From Actinoplanes sp. DH11 (GTDB taxonomy: Bacteria > Actinomycetota > Actinomycetes > Mycobacteriales > Micromonosporaceae): 64,000 nt of DNA. Below, in pieces: positions 28,304 to 36,483 of this stretch. Numbering within the stretch: position 1 is the first letter of the stretch; every line of letters begins with the position of its first letter. Both the position numbers and the translations under genes were made by a program. The notes under the pieces are model-generated. The model did no database searches, had not been told where the DNA came from, and was given only the letters and a program-made list of their open reading frames with translations. Location of the stretch: positions 1 to 64,000 of the forward strand of contig NZ_JAHWGU010000037.1 of NCBI RefSeq assembly GCF_020873875.1. Direction: 5' to 3'.

Positions 28304-30127
28304 ATGGCTCTCGAGGTTCCCTACCGGTCGATTCCGGACATGCTCTTCCAGCGCGTGGCGAAGACCCCCGACGCCCGGGCTTTCGCCGCGCCCAACGCGA
28401 CCGACTCCGGCCCGGAGTGGCTGACCTGGCGCCAGGTGGGCGACCGCACCCGGGCCATCGGCGCCGGGCTGCGCCAGCTCGGCGTCGGCCTGGAGGACCG
28501 GGTCGCGATCCTGTCCAACACCCGGCTCGAGTGGATCCTCGCCGACCTCGGCATCAACGTGGCCGGCGCCGCCGCCACCACGGTCTACCCGACGACGGAG
28601 CCCGAGGACACCGCGTTCATCGTCTCCGACTCCGGTTCCAAGGTGCTGATCGCGGAGAACGCGAAGCAGGCCCTGAAGATCGCCGGCGCGGACACCGAGG
28701 TGACCAAGGTCGTTCTGATCGACGGCCCGGCCGACGCCGGCGCCACCCCGCCGCAGATCACCCTGACCGAGCTGGAGGAGCTGGGCGCGGCCGCGCTGCG
28801 CGCCAACCCGTCCCTGATCGACGACGTGGTCGCCGAGCTCGGCCCGGAGAACGTCGCCACCCTGATCTACACCTCCGGCACCACCGGCCGGCCCAAGGGC
28901 GTCGTGCTGCTGCACAAGGGCTGGACCTGGGAGGGCGTCGCGCAGGAGGACCTGGGCCTCTTCTCCCCCGACGACCTGCACTACCTCTGGCTGCCGATGT
29001 CGCACGCGTTCGGCAAGACGCTGCTCTGCGGCATCCTGCACGTGGGCGTCCCGACCTACGTGGACGGCCGCGTCGACCGGCTGATCGACCTGCTCGCGGT
29101 GATCAAGCCGACGCTGATGTGCGCCCCGCCGCGCATCTTCGAGAAGGTCTACAACAAGACCGTCACCAGCGGCACCTCCGGCGGCGGCCTCAAGCCGAAG
29201 ATCTTCGCCTGGGCGGTGGCGAACGGCAAGAAGAAGGTCGCCCTCGAGCAGGCCGGCAAGCCGCTCCCGATCGGCCTCAAGCTGCAGTACGCGATCGGCG
29301 AGAAGCTGGTCTTCTCGAAACTCCAGCAGAAGCTCGGCGGCAACCTGCGGGTGCTGGTCAGCGGCTCGGCGGCGCTGAGCCGGGACATCTCCGAGTTCTT
29401 CGCGGCGGCGAACCTGCCGATCCTGGAGGGCTACGGCATGACCGAGGCCTGCGCGGCCAACTTCGTCAACCGCCGCGGCAAGCTCAAGATCGGCACGGTC
29501 GGCCAGGCGGTCGGCGACCTCGAAGTGCGCATCGACTCCGACGGCGAGGTGCTGCTGCGCGGCGCGCCGGTGATGCGCGGCTACCACAACCTGCCCGAGG
29601 CCACCGCGGAGGCGTTCACCGAGGACGGCTTCCTGCGCACCGGCGACATCGGCGAGCTCGACGCCAACGGCTACCTCAAGATCACTGACCGGAAGAAGGA
29701 CCTGGTCAAGACGTCCGGCGGCAAGTTCATCGCCCCGTCGGCGATCGAGGGCGCGTTCAAGGCCGTCTGCCCGTACACCTCGCAGGCGATAGTGGTCGGC
29801 CAGTCCCGCAACTTCGTCACCATGCTGATCGCCCTCGACGAGGAAGCCATCAAGATGTGGGCCGCCGACGGACCGCTCGCCGGCAAGAGCTACGCGGAGA
29901 TCGTCGCCGCCCCGGAGACCTACAAGCTGGTCGAAGGCTTCATCGCCGAACTCAACGCCAAGCTGAACCGCTGGGAAACCGTCAAGAAGTTCGCCATCCT
30001 CCCCCGCGACCTCAGCATCGAGGCCGGCGAGATCACCCCCTCCATGAAGATCAAGCGGCGCAGCGTCGAAACCAACTTCGCCGACCAGATCGACAAGATG
30101 TACGCGGGTTCGCTCGCCCAGCTCTGA
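28304..30127 (+). CDS. Long-chain fatty acid-CoA ligase (FadD15-like)
   Basis: An AMP-forming acyl-CoA synthetase of 607 residues that activates fatty acids to acyl-CoA through an acyl-adenylate. The P-loop is YTSGTTGRPKGV at about 190-201, followed by LPMSHAFGK, GYGMTEACA, FLRTGDIGELD and DRKKDLVKTSGGK, and the A10 lysine in ITPSMKIKRR. The length and the insertion between the P-loop and the GYGMTE motif fit the long-chain branch. Chain length is inferred from overall resemblance. ATG at 28304; gaaggcgg upstream is a weak ribosome site. Confidence 0.9.
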   Translation: MALEVPYRSIPDMLFQRVAKTPDARAFAAPNATDSGPEWLTWRQVGDRTRAIGAGLRQLGVGLEDRVAILSNTRLEWILADLGINVAGAAATTVYPTTEPEDTAFIVSDSGSKVLIAENAKQALKIAGADTEVTKVVLIDGPADAGATPPQITLTELEELGAAALRANPSLIDDVVAELGPENVATLIYTSGTTGRPKGVVLLHKGWTWEGVAQEDLGLFSPDDLHYLWLPMSHAFGKTLLCGILHVGVPTYVDGRVDRLIDLLAVIKPTLMCAPPRIFEKVYNKTVTSGTSGGGLKPKIFAWAVANGKKKVALEQAGKPLPIGLKLQYAIGEKLVFSKLQQKLGGNLRVLVSGSAALSRDISEFFAAANLPILEGYGMTEACAANFVNRRGKLKIGTVGQAVGDLEVRIDSDGEVLLRGAPVMRGYHNLPEATAEAFTEDGFLRTGDIGELDANGYLKITDRKKDLVKTSGGKFIAPSAIEGAFKAVCPYTSQAIVVGQSRNFVTMLIALDEEAIKMWAADGPLAGKSYAEIVAAPETYKLVEGFIAELNAKLNRWETVKKFAILPRDLSIEAGEITPSMKIKRRSVETNFADQIDKMYAGSLAQL

Positions 30128-30304
30128 CCCACCACTCCCGGCCCGGCACCCAACCTCACCGCGTGCCCATGCCGGCGCGGCGCCCGCCTCGCCATGTCTC
30201 CTTCCCGGCACGGCACCCGCCTCGCCCCATGCCTCCTCCGGCCCGGCGCCCACCTCGACCCGAACCCCGCGCACCCCGGGCACCCCGAAAACCGACGCCC
30301 GCGA

Positions 30305-30430
30305 GGCCGGCCGCTCCCGCGAGGCCTGCCGCTCCGGCAAGGCCTGCCGCTCCCGCAAGGCCTGCCGCTCCCGCAAGGCCTGCCGCTCCCGCAAGGCCTG
30401 CCGCTCCCGCAAGGCCTGCCGCTCCCGCAA
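30305..30430. repeat. 18-bp tandem array
   Basis: Seven contiguous 18-bp units (ggcctgccgctcccgcaa and close variants) run from 30305 to 30430; the last five are identical. They start about 180 bases after the fadD-like stop. The plus strand reads LPLPQG repeats and the minus strand RERQAL repeats; neither frame has other support as a gene. Confidence 0.9.
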
Positions 30431-30580
30431 GGCCGGCGTCAGCTCACCGCCATCGCCGACGCCACCCGAGCTTGCCGCACACGTTGGCCCGCGTCGACGC
30501 CCGCGAAGCGCCCCGGACTCACCCGCCCCCGCAACAGGTCCTGGCCCGGCAGCGGCGCCGGACGCACCGTCCTGCCGAGA

Positions 30581-30657
30581 TGTTGATCTGCTAGCGCTAC
30601 GAAATCGCTGTGATCAAGGGGTCAAAACCGCGATTTCGTAGCGCTAGCAGATCAACA
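30581..30657. repeat. 77-bp palindromic element, copy 2
   Basis: 28-bp arms (30581-30608 and 30630-30657) identical to those at 7813-7889. The 21-base loop (tgtgatcaaggggtcaaaac plus c) differs from copy 1 at one base. The flanks match copy 1 in reverse orientation: acgcc-type sequence on the right here and on the left there. Relative to the flanks, the loop is therefore flipped. Confidence 0.9.
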
Positions 30658-30803
30658 ACGCCACGCAGGCGCGACGCAGCGGCTCGCGGCCACTCATCCG
30701 CGGACCGCTAGGGGCCGAAGGCAAGAGCACCACGCCGCACTCATCCACCCGCCCGGCCGCCGCGTCAAGATCCCGCACGCCGCGCTTTGCCCGCAGCTCC
30801 CAC
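30658..30803 (+). pseudogene. Decayed IS110-like transposase tail (copy 2)
   Basis: Directly after the palindrome, the plus strand carries a frameshifted relative of the remnant at 7655-7812; with one shift it reads EHHAALIHPPGRRVKIPHAA against EHCATLVCLAGRHRLDILRN. Spacing from palindrome to this block is the same in both copies. No start, stop or N-terminal domain is present, so it is a relic. Confidence 0.45.
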
Positions 30804-31083
30804 CCTCCCAAATCGGGGCAATACGTACCCTTGGCAGAACCATAGGGACGCCCCGACATGGCAAGCCGTGAGCTGGCACGGCCTCGCCCCCGACCTTGGA
30901 CGGCCTGGCGGGCCGTGAGGCGGCAGGGCCGTGGCCGCAACCCCGCGCGGCTTGGTGGGCTATACGCCGGCATGGCCTCTTTCGCGGCCCGCGCGGCTCC
31001 GTGGGCCGTGGGCCGTGGGCCGTGGGCCGTAAAGCGTGAGGCGCATCGCTACGGCCGCGGCCCGGCGTGGCTGGGCGGGGTCG
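30804..31083. other. Gap without a recognisable gene
   Basis: 280 bases up to the next stop codon, with a short 7-bp repeat. Open frames on both strands lack family features. A lower-GC patch around 30805-30850 could hold a promoter, but nothing is assignable. Confidence 0.4.
31001..31030. repeat. 7-bp tandem repeat
   Basis: gtgggcc is repeated four times in a row with a trailing gt. It lies about 50 bases from the end of the yczR-like gene and is probably slippage-generated. Confidence 0.85.
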
Positions 31084-32538
31084 TCAGGTGATTACGGCTG
31101 GGCTGCGCCAGGTCGGCCGCGGCGCGTGGTCCAGGTCGTGCCGGACGGCTGCGATGCGCCGGACCGCCTCGATCAGGTCGTCGGCGGCCAGGGTGAAGGG
31201 CAGGCGCAGGAAGCGTTCGAGGGTGCCGTCCAGCCCGAAGCGGGGGCCCGGCGCCAGCCGCACCCCCAGGTCCTCGGCGGCCCGGGAGAGTGCGCTGGAG
31301 ATCGGCCCGTCGAGTTCCGCCCAGAGGGTCACCCCGCCGCGCGGCACCACGAACCGCCACTCGGGCAGCATCTCGCGCAGCGCGTCGATCAGGGCGTCGC
31401 GCCGGAACCGCAGCTGCGCCCGCCGGGCCGCGACGATCTCGGGGGCCAGCCTCAGCAGGTGGACGGCGACGAGCTGTTCGAGGACGGGGCTACCCATGTC
31501 GACGCCGACCCGGATGGCCGCGAGCCGCTGCACCAGGGGCGCGGAGGCACGGACCCAGCCGACGCGGAGGCCACCCCAGTACGCCTTGCTCATGCCGCCG
31601 ATCGACGTGACACGGGAATGCCTGTCGAAGACGGCGACGGGTGGTGGCATGTCGTCGCCGTCGAGCGGCAGGTCGACGAAGGACTCGTCGACGACCAGTT
31701 CGGCGCCGGCTGAGTGTGCCCCGGCGACGAGCCGTTCGCGCAGCTCGGCCGGCATCAGGTGGCCGGTGGGGTTGTGGAACTCCGGGATCACGTACGCCAG
31801 TCGTGGCCTGGTCTGGCGCAGTGCGCCGAGCAGCATCTCGCCGTCCCAGCCGGTCTCGATGTCGAGGCCGTGTGTGCTGATCCGGGCGCGCCGCGCGGCG
31901 AGCGCCGCCAGCGCGTTGGGGTAGGTGGGCGTCTCCACCAGCACCGGCGACCCGACCGGCACGGAGAGCCGGAGCACCAGGTCGAGGGCCTGCTGCGTAC
32001 CGCTGGTGATCATGATCTGTTCGGTGGAGGTGGGCACCCCGCGGGCCGTGTACGCCTCCGCGACCGCCGCCCGCAACTCCGGCAACCCGGTCGGGTGGTA
32101 GCCGGCGCTGCCCAGGTATCGCGGCAGGTCGTCGGCGGCGGCCCGGGCGGCCGGCACCAGCTCGACGGGCGCGGCGGAGGCGGCGCACCCCAGGTCGATC
32201 ATGTCGAGGTCGTCGTCCGGGGTCCACAGGCCCGAGGTGGCGACGCGGTGGCCGTGCGGCAGCGTGGTCCAGCTGCCGGCGCCGCGGCGGCTGGTGAGGT
32301 GGCCGGTCTCGCGGAGTGCGCGGTACGCCGCCGAGACGGTGGTCCGGCTGATCGCGAGCGCCTCGGCGAGTTCGCGTTCGGCGGGCAGCCGGACGCCGAG
32401 GGCGAGCCGGCCGTCGGCCAGCAACCCGCGGACCGCTCCGGCCAGCGCCGCGTAGTCCGGGCTGCGCCGCCGGCCGGGCAAGGCGTGCCACCGACCCAGC
32501 AGGCGGGCCAATTGGTCTCCACGAACCGACGTCGTCAT
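31084..32538 (-). CDS. MocR-family regulator, YczR-like
   Basis: A 484-residue GntR-aminotransferase chimera. The winged helix (about 20-90) reads LAEALAISRTTVSAAYRALR; the aminotransferase-like domain carries the PLP lysine in IGGMSKAYWGGLRVGW and PEFHNPTGHLM. It is transcribed away from a yczE-like membrane protein gene, reproducing the yczR-yczE pair of bacilli and actinobacteria, so it very likely controls that gene. The ATG at 32538 is favoured because GGAGG lies five bases upstream. The intergenic region holds direct repeats suitable as its operator. Confidence 0.88.
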   Translation of the reverse strand: MTTSVRGDQLARLLGRWHALPGRRRSPDYAALAGAVRGLLADGRLALGVRLPAERELAEALAISRTTVSAAYRALRETGHLTSRRGAGSWTTLPHGHRVATSGLWTPDDDLDMIDLGCAASAAPVELVPAARAAADDLPRYLGSAGYHPTGLPELRAAVAEAYTARGVPTSTEQIMITSGTQQALDLVLRLSVPVGSPVLVETPTYPNALAALAARRARISTHGLDIETGWDGEMLLGALRQTRPRLAYVIPEFHNPTGHLMPAELRERLVAGAHSAGAELVVDESFVDLPLDGDDMPPPVAVFDRHSRVTSIGGMSKAYWGGLRVGWVRASAPLVQRLAAIRVGVDMGSPVLEQLVAVHLLRLAPEIVAARRAQLRFRRDALIDALREMLPEWRFVVPRGGVTLWAELDGPISSALSRAAEDLGVRLAPGPRFGLDGTLERFLRLPFTLAADDLIEAVRRIAAVRHDLDHAPRPTWRSPAVIT

Positions 32539-32553
32539 AGCCACCTCCACTCG

Positions 32554-32582
32554 ATTGGCACTTTAACATCGGCCAATTGGCA
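32554..32582. promoter_or_regulatory. Direct-repeat operator between yczR-like and yczE-like genes
   Basis: attggca occurs at 32554-32560 and 32576-32582, 22 bases apart (two helical turns, same face of the DNA). The second copy overlaps the palindrome gccaattggc (32572-32581). MocR proteins such as GabR are known to bind direct repeats; assignment to the neighbour regulator is inference. Confidence 0.5.
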
Positions 32583-32596
32583 TTGAGAGTGGCAGC

Positions 32597-33238
32597 ATGG
32601 ACCTGTTTCGACGCGTGGCGCAACTGTTCGGCGGACTGCTCCTCTACGGCGCCAGCATGGCCCTCATGGTCGAGTCCGACCTCGGCCTGAACCCGTGGGA
32701 TGTCTTCCACCAGGGCCTCTCCGAGGTGACCGGGATCAGTTTCGGCCTGGTCGTGCTGCTGGTCGGCGTACCGGTGCTGCTGCTCTGGATCCCGCTGCGC
32801 CAGCGCCCCGGTTTCGGCACGGTCGCCAACCTGCTGGTGGTCGGCTTCGCCGCCGACGCCGCGCTCGCCGTGCTGCCGGCGGCCGAGGGCATCCCGGCCC
32901 AGGTCGGGTTCCTGGTCGGCGGCATCCTGCTGAACGGGTTCGCGACCGGCCTCTACATCGGCTCGCGGATGGGTCCGGGGCCGCGGGACGGCCTGATGAC
33001 CGGGCTGGCCGGCCGCTTCCCCCGGGTGCCGCTGCGCGTCGTGCGCACCGGCATCGAACTGACCGTGCTCGGGGCGGGCTTCCTGCTGGGCGGCACGGTC
33101 GGCGTCGGGACCATCGCGTACGCGCTGGCGATTGGCCCGCTGGTGCACCTGTTCCTGCCCGCGCTGACCGTCCGCGACCGCGCCGCCGGGCCGCCGCCGG
33201 GACGGGCCGTGCCCGATCCCAGCGTGACACCGAGCTGA
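32597..33238 (+). CDS. YczE/YyaS/YitT-type membrane protein
   Basis: A 213-residue inner-membrane protein with five or six hydrophobic segments. The signature stretch LGLNPWDVFHQGLSEVTGIS near 29-48 and GFATGLYIGSRMGPGPRDGL near 114 are typical of the YczE family. Its biochemical role is unknown; relatives are linked to small-molecule export or surfactin production in Bacillus. It is divergent from the YczR-like regulator with a 58-base shared promoter region and is probably its target. No strong ribosome site is seen. Confidence 0.83.
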   Translation: MDLFRRVAQLFGGLLLYGASMALMVESDLGLNPWDVFHQGLSEVTGISFGLVVLLVGVPVLLLWIPLRQRPGFGTVANLLVVGFAADAALAVLPAAEGIPAQVGFLVGGILLNGFATGLYIGSRMGPGPRDGLMTGLAGRFPRVPLRVVRTGIELTVLGAGFLLGGTVGVGTIAYALAIGPLVHLFLPALTVRDRAAGPPPGRAVPDPSVTPS

Positions 33239-33329
33239 GCCGGCCCGCCGCGAGCCGCCCGGGCGGTCGCTCTGCAACGGCTTGGTGATCATCCGGCCAC
33301 ATTCGCTTCCGGGCCGGGCGGCCACACGG

Positions 33330-33335
33330 CATCAT
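33330..33335 (+). promoter_or_regulatory. Leaderless -10 element
   Basis: CATCAT ends six bases before the ATG at 33342. It is a weaker match to TANNNT than the others in this window but sits at the same distance, and there is no ribosome site. Confidence 0.35.
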
Positions 33336-33341
33336 GGCGAC

Positions 33342-33770
33342 ATGGGGGTCGGCGGCTGGCATTGGAACGACGCTTGGGTCTTCGTCTCCGCGGTCATCGC
33401 CGAACGCCTGGAGCGGGACCGGGCGATGCACGCCGCCCTGCCGGTCTCCGGGGCCACCCTGGCCGATCTGCTGGCCGCCGCGGACTTCCTGCACCACAGC
33501 GTGCCGTCGCGGGAGGACCTCGAGGAGTCGGTGCGCCGCCTCTCCGGTGCCGGCCTGATCACCGTCGACGACGACATGTTCGAGGTCGCCCCGGCCGGTG
33601 AGCAACTCTGGCGGACCCGTCCGTTCAGTGGCCTCTCGTCGGCCGTGATGACCCTGCAGGCCCAGCTCAACCGCGGTCCCGAGCCCGGCGACGCGGACTG
33701 GACCCTCGACGAGCAGGCCTACGCGGCGGCGCTGCGCGAATACCGCCTGCGCCTCGCCGACGGCCGCTGA
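33342..33770 (+). CDS. Hypothetical winged-helix-like protein
   Basis: A 142-residue acidic protein that I do not recognise as a named family. Helices around residues 14-50 (AERLERDRAM ... LADLLAAADFLHHSV) lead to EESVRRLSGAGLITVDDDMFEVAPAGEQLW at about 62-91, which looks like a winged-helix recognition helix and wing. A DNA-binding or protein-interaction role is possible but not demonstrated. It is a lone gene between yczE and hisF, convergent with hisF, with a leaderless-type -10. Confidence 0.6.
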   Translation: MGVGGWHWNDAWVFVSAVIAERLERDRAMHAALPVSGATLADLLAAADFLHHSVPSREDLEESVRRLSGAGLITVDDDMFEVAPAGEQLWRTRPFSGLSSAVMTLQAQLNRGPEPGDADWTLDEQAYAAALREYRLRLADGR

Positions 33771-33835
33771 ACCGGCGGACACCGGAACCGACAGCCGTCG
33801 AAACCGCGCAGCCGGCCCGCCGGGGCGGGCCGGAA

Positions 33836-34597
33836 TCAGCGGATCGGGTTGCCCGCCTCGCGCAGCGACTCCTTGACCTCGCCGATCGTCAGGTCACCGA
33901 AGTGGAAGACGCTCGCCGCCAGCACCGCGTCCGCGCCCGCGTCCACCGCCGGCGGGAAGTGCTCGACCGCGCCGGCCCCGCCGCTGGCGATCACCGGGAT
34001 GTCCACGACAGCCCGCACGGCCCGGATCAGTTCCAGGTCGAAGCCGGCTTTCGTGCCGTCCGCGTCCATCGAGTTCAGCAGGATCTCGCCGGCGCCCAGC
34101 GACGCCACCCGGGCGGCCCATTCGACCGCGTCCAGCCCGGCACTGCGCCGCCCGCCGTGCGTGGTGACCTCCCAGCCGCTGGGCTGGTCGGCCGACCGGC
34201 GCACGTCCAGCGACAGGACCAGCACCTGGTTGCCGAACCGTTCGGCGATCTCGCGGATCAGCTCGGGGCGGGCGATGGCCGCGGTGTTGACGCCCACTTT
34301 GTCGGCGCCGGCGCGCAGCAGCACGTCCACGTTCTCCACCGAGCGCACGCCGCCGCCGACGGTGAGCGGGATGAAGACCGACTCGGCGGTGCGCCGCACC
34401 ACGTCGAGCATGGTGCCGCGCGCGTCGGAGGAGGCGGTCACGTCCAGGAAGGTCAGTTCGTCGGCACCGGCGGCGTCGTAGGCGGCGGCCAGCTCCACCG
34501 GGTCGCCCGCGTCGCGCAGGTCGACGAAGTTGACACCTTTCACCACCCGTCCGGCGTCCACGTCCAGGCAGGGGATTACACGAACCGCGACCGTCAT
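33836..34597 (-). CDS. hisF: Imidazole glycerol phosphate synthase, cyclase subunit
   Basis: HisF joins PRFAR with ammonia from HisH to make imidazole glycerol phosphate and AICAR. The 253-residue TIM barrel has the catalytic aspartates in IPCLDVDAGRV (D12) and VLSLDVRR (about D130), plus the phosphate loops TVGGGVRS and IASGGAG. The ATG overlaps the stop of the EamA gene (ATGA), so here hisF is translated behind an exporter gene rather than behind priA. Its partner hisH is about 3 kb away in the main his operon. Confidence 0.96.
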   Translation of the reverse strand: MTVAVRVIPCLDVDAGRVVKGVNFVDLRDAGDPVELAAAYDAAGADELTFLDVTASSDARGTMLDVVRRTAESVFIPLTVGGGVRSVENVDVLLRAGADKVGVNTAAIARPELIREIAERFGNQVLVLSLDVRRSADQPSGWEVTTHGGRRSAGLDAVEWAARVASLGAGEILLNSMDADGTKAGFDLELIRAVRAVVDIPVIASGGAGAVEHFPPAVDAGADAVLAASVFHFGDLTIGEVKESLREAGNPIR

Positions 34598-35478
34598 GCC
34601 ACCACCCTAACCAGCTCCCTCGGCACGGCCGGCCGCACCCGGACCAGTCCCAGGAGCACGCCGCCGACGACGAGGACCCCGCCCACGACGTCGACCGTGT
34701 GGATCGGTTCGCCGAGCACGAGAGCCGCCGAGGCGATGCCGAAGAACGGGACGAGCATGGAGAAGGGGGCGACGGTCGCGGCGCCGTACCGCTGCATCAG
34801 TGAACCCCAACCGGCGAAGCCGGCCAGCGTGGAGATCAGCGCGATGTAGAGGAGCGCGAGCACCGCCTCGGTGTCGATGGCGCGCAGCGCGGCGAGGTCG
34901 GTCGCCGGGCCGTCGATCACCAGGGTGAGCACGACGAGCGGGCCGGTGGCGAGGGCGCTGACCCAGACCATGAAGCGCAGGCTGTCCGGCGGCGAGGCCT
35001 TGCGGGTCGCGACGTTCGACAGGCCCCACGCCACCGCGGCACCGATGACCAGCAGGAACGCGCCCAGGTTGGCGCCCATCCGGGTGGCGACCACGAGGAC
35101 GCCGGCGACCGCGACGGCGAGACCGGCGATCTGTACGCGCCGCGGCCGTTCCCGCAGGAACAGCACCGCGAAGAGCATCGTGAAGATCGCCTGGCTCTGC
35201 AGGACCAGGGAGCTGAGCCCGGCCGGCATCCCGGTCGCCATGCCGGCGAACAGCAGCGAGAACTTCGTGACCCCGAGGACCAGGGCGACCGCGATCACCC
35301 ACCGCCACGGCACCTGGGGGCGGCCGACGAAGAACAGCGCCGGTACGGCCGCCAGCCCAAACCGGAGCGCGGAGAAGAGCAGCGGCGGGAAGTGGTCCAG
35401 TCCGGCGTCGATGGCGACGAAGTTGAAGCCCCAGATCGCCGCGACGGCGACGGCCAGGGCAAGGTCACGCGGTCTCAT
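34594..35478 (-). CDS. EamA/DMT-family transporter
   Basis: A 294-residue integral membrane protein with ten hydrophobic segments arranged as two EamA repeats (about 5-130 and 145-280). The first helix carries AVAAIWGFNFVAI, a typical DMT start, and LQSQAIFTMLFAVLFLRERP is the conserved helix 4-5 junction. Such proteins export amino acids or other metabolites. It is divergent from a LysR gene, which probably regulates it, and overlaps hisF by ATGA, so hisF shares its promoter. Substrate unknown. Confidence 0.87.
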   Translation of the reverse strand: MRPRDLALAVAVAAIWGFNFVAIDAGLDHFPPLLFSALRFGLAAVPALFFVGRPQVPWRWVIAVALVLGVTKFSLLFAGMATGMPAGLSSLVLQSQAIFTMLFAVLFLRERPRRVQIAGLAVAVAGVLVVATRMGANLGAFLLVIGAAVAWGLSNVATRKASPPDSLRFMVWVSALATGPLVVLTLVIDGPATDLAALRAIDTEAVLALLYIALISTLAGFAGWGSLMQRYGAATVAPFSMLVPFFGIASAALVLGEPIHTVDVVGGVLVVGGVLLGLVRVRPAVPRELVRVVA

Positions 35479-35535
35479 GTGCCGAGCCTCGCCGACATCA
35501 ACCGTTAAGCACCAGCAAAATAACCTACAACGTCG

Positions 35536-35552
35536 ATGTAGCATCGCTACAT
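35536..35552. promoter_or_regulatory. Palindromic operator overlapping the LysR -10 and start codon
   Basis: ATGTAGC-atc-GCTACAT is a perfect 7-bp inverted repeat ending on the first two bases of the LysR ATG. It covers TAGCAT (35539-35544), a -10 located six bases before the ATG. A protein bound here would block the LysR promoter directly, so autorepression is likely. Confidence 0.6.
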
Positions 35553-36483
35553 GATCGATCTGGGCAGGTTGCGTGCCCTGCACGCCGTGGCCAGCTACGG
35601 CACCGTGCTCGCCGCCGGCGAGGCCCTGCACTGCACCCCGTCCGCGGTCTCCCAGCAGATCGGCAAACTGGAGCGCGAGACCGGCGCCGTGCTCGTTGAG
35701 AAGGACGGGCGGCGGCTGCGGCTCACCGACGCCGGCCGGGTCCTCGCCGACCACGCCGAGCGGGTGCTGACAAGCGTGCAGGAGGCGGAGTCGGCGCTCG
35801 CCGCGCACCGGGACACGGTCACCGGGCGGCTCACGGTGGCCGCATTCGCGACGGCCTGCCGGGCACTTCTGCCGTACGCCCTGCGCCGTCTCGCCATCGA
35901 CCACCCGCAACTCACCACCGGGCTGATCGAGGTGAGCCCGCACGAGGGCCTCGAGCTGCTGCGCCGCGGCCACGTCGACCTGGCCGTGCTCGACGACTGG
36001 CCGGAGGTGGCGCTGCGCTACCCGGCGTCCGTCTCGACGGTGCAGCTCGGCCTCGACCACGCGGACCTGATCGTGCCGGCGGACCACCACGCCACCGGCG
36101 AGACCGGCCTCGAGGCGGTCCGGCACGAACGCTGGATAAGCGTGCGCGCCGGCGACGTCTGCTACGAGTACCTGATCCGGCGGCTGCCCGGGATCGTGCC
36201 GGACTTCCAGGTCGGCGAGTTCGAGACCCAGCTCACGCTTATCGCGGCCGGCCTCGGCGTCGGCCTCATCCCCCGGCTGGCCCGCCCGGCCCTGCCCGAC
36301 GGCGTGCGGGTCGTGACGGTCACACCGCGGCCCACCCGGCGGGTGGTGATCGCGTGGCGCGATTCCTCGGCGGCCCGGCCGGCGATCAGGGCCGCCGAGG
36401 AGGCGTTACGGGAAGCCTGGTCGCAGGCTCAGGCCGCGGCGAGCGCCGCGAGCGCCTCGCGCACCGTGAACGCACCGGCGTAG
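35551..36483 (+). CDS. LysR-family transcriptional regulator
   Basis: A 310-residue LTTR: an N-terminal winged helix (about 3-60; GEALHCTPSAVSQQIGKLE) and a two-lobed periplasmic-binding-like effector domain (about 88-290; GRLTVAAFATACRALLPYAL). It is divergent from the EamA exporter and the shared gap contains a palindrome that overlaps its own -10 and start. The ATG lacks a ribosome site, consistent with a leaderless mRNA. The last 18 codons overlap the end of the convergent priA gene by 55 bp. The effector is unknown. Confidence 0.92.
   Translation: MIDLGRLRALHAVASYGTVLAAGEALHCTPSAVSQQIGKLERETGAVLVEKDGRRLRLTDAGRVLADHAERVLTSVQEAESALAAHRDTVTGRLTVAAFATACRALLPYALRRLAIDHPQLTTGLIEVSPHEGLELLRRGHVDLAVLDDWPEVALRYPASVSTVQLGLDHADLIVPADHHATGETGLEAVRHERWISVRAGDVCYEYLIRRLPGIVPDFQVGEFETQLTLIAAGLGVGLIPRLARPALPDGVRVVTVTPRPTRRVVIAWRDSSAARPAIRAAEEALREAWSQAQAAASAASASRTVNAPA

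Noticed and set aside
28283..30430. A 715-codon minus-strand frame opposite the fadD-like gene
   Set aside because: Shadow of the ligase gene, starting inside the 18-bp repeat array.
30644..30973. A 109-codon minus-strand frame next to palindrome copy 2
   Set aside because: It is antisense to the transposase relic and ends inside the palindrome; its resemblance to a frame near copy 1 is explained by the shared repeat.
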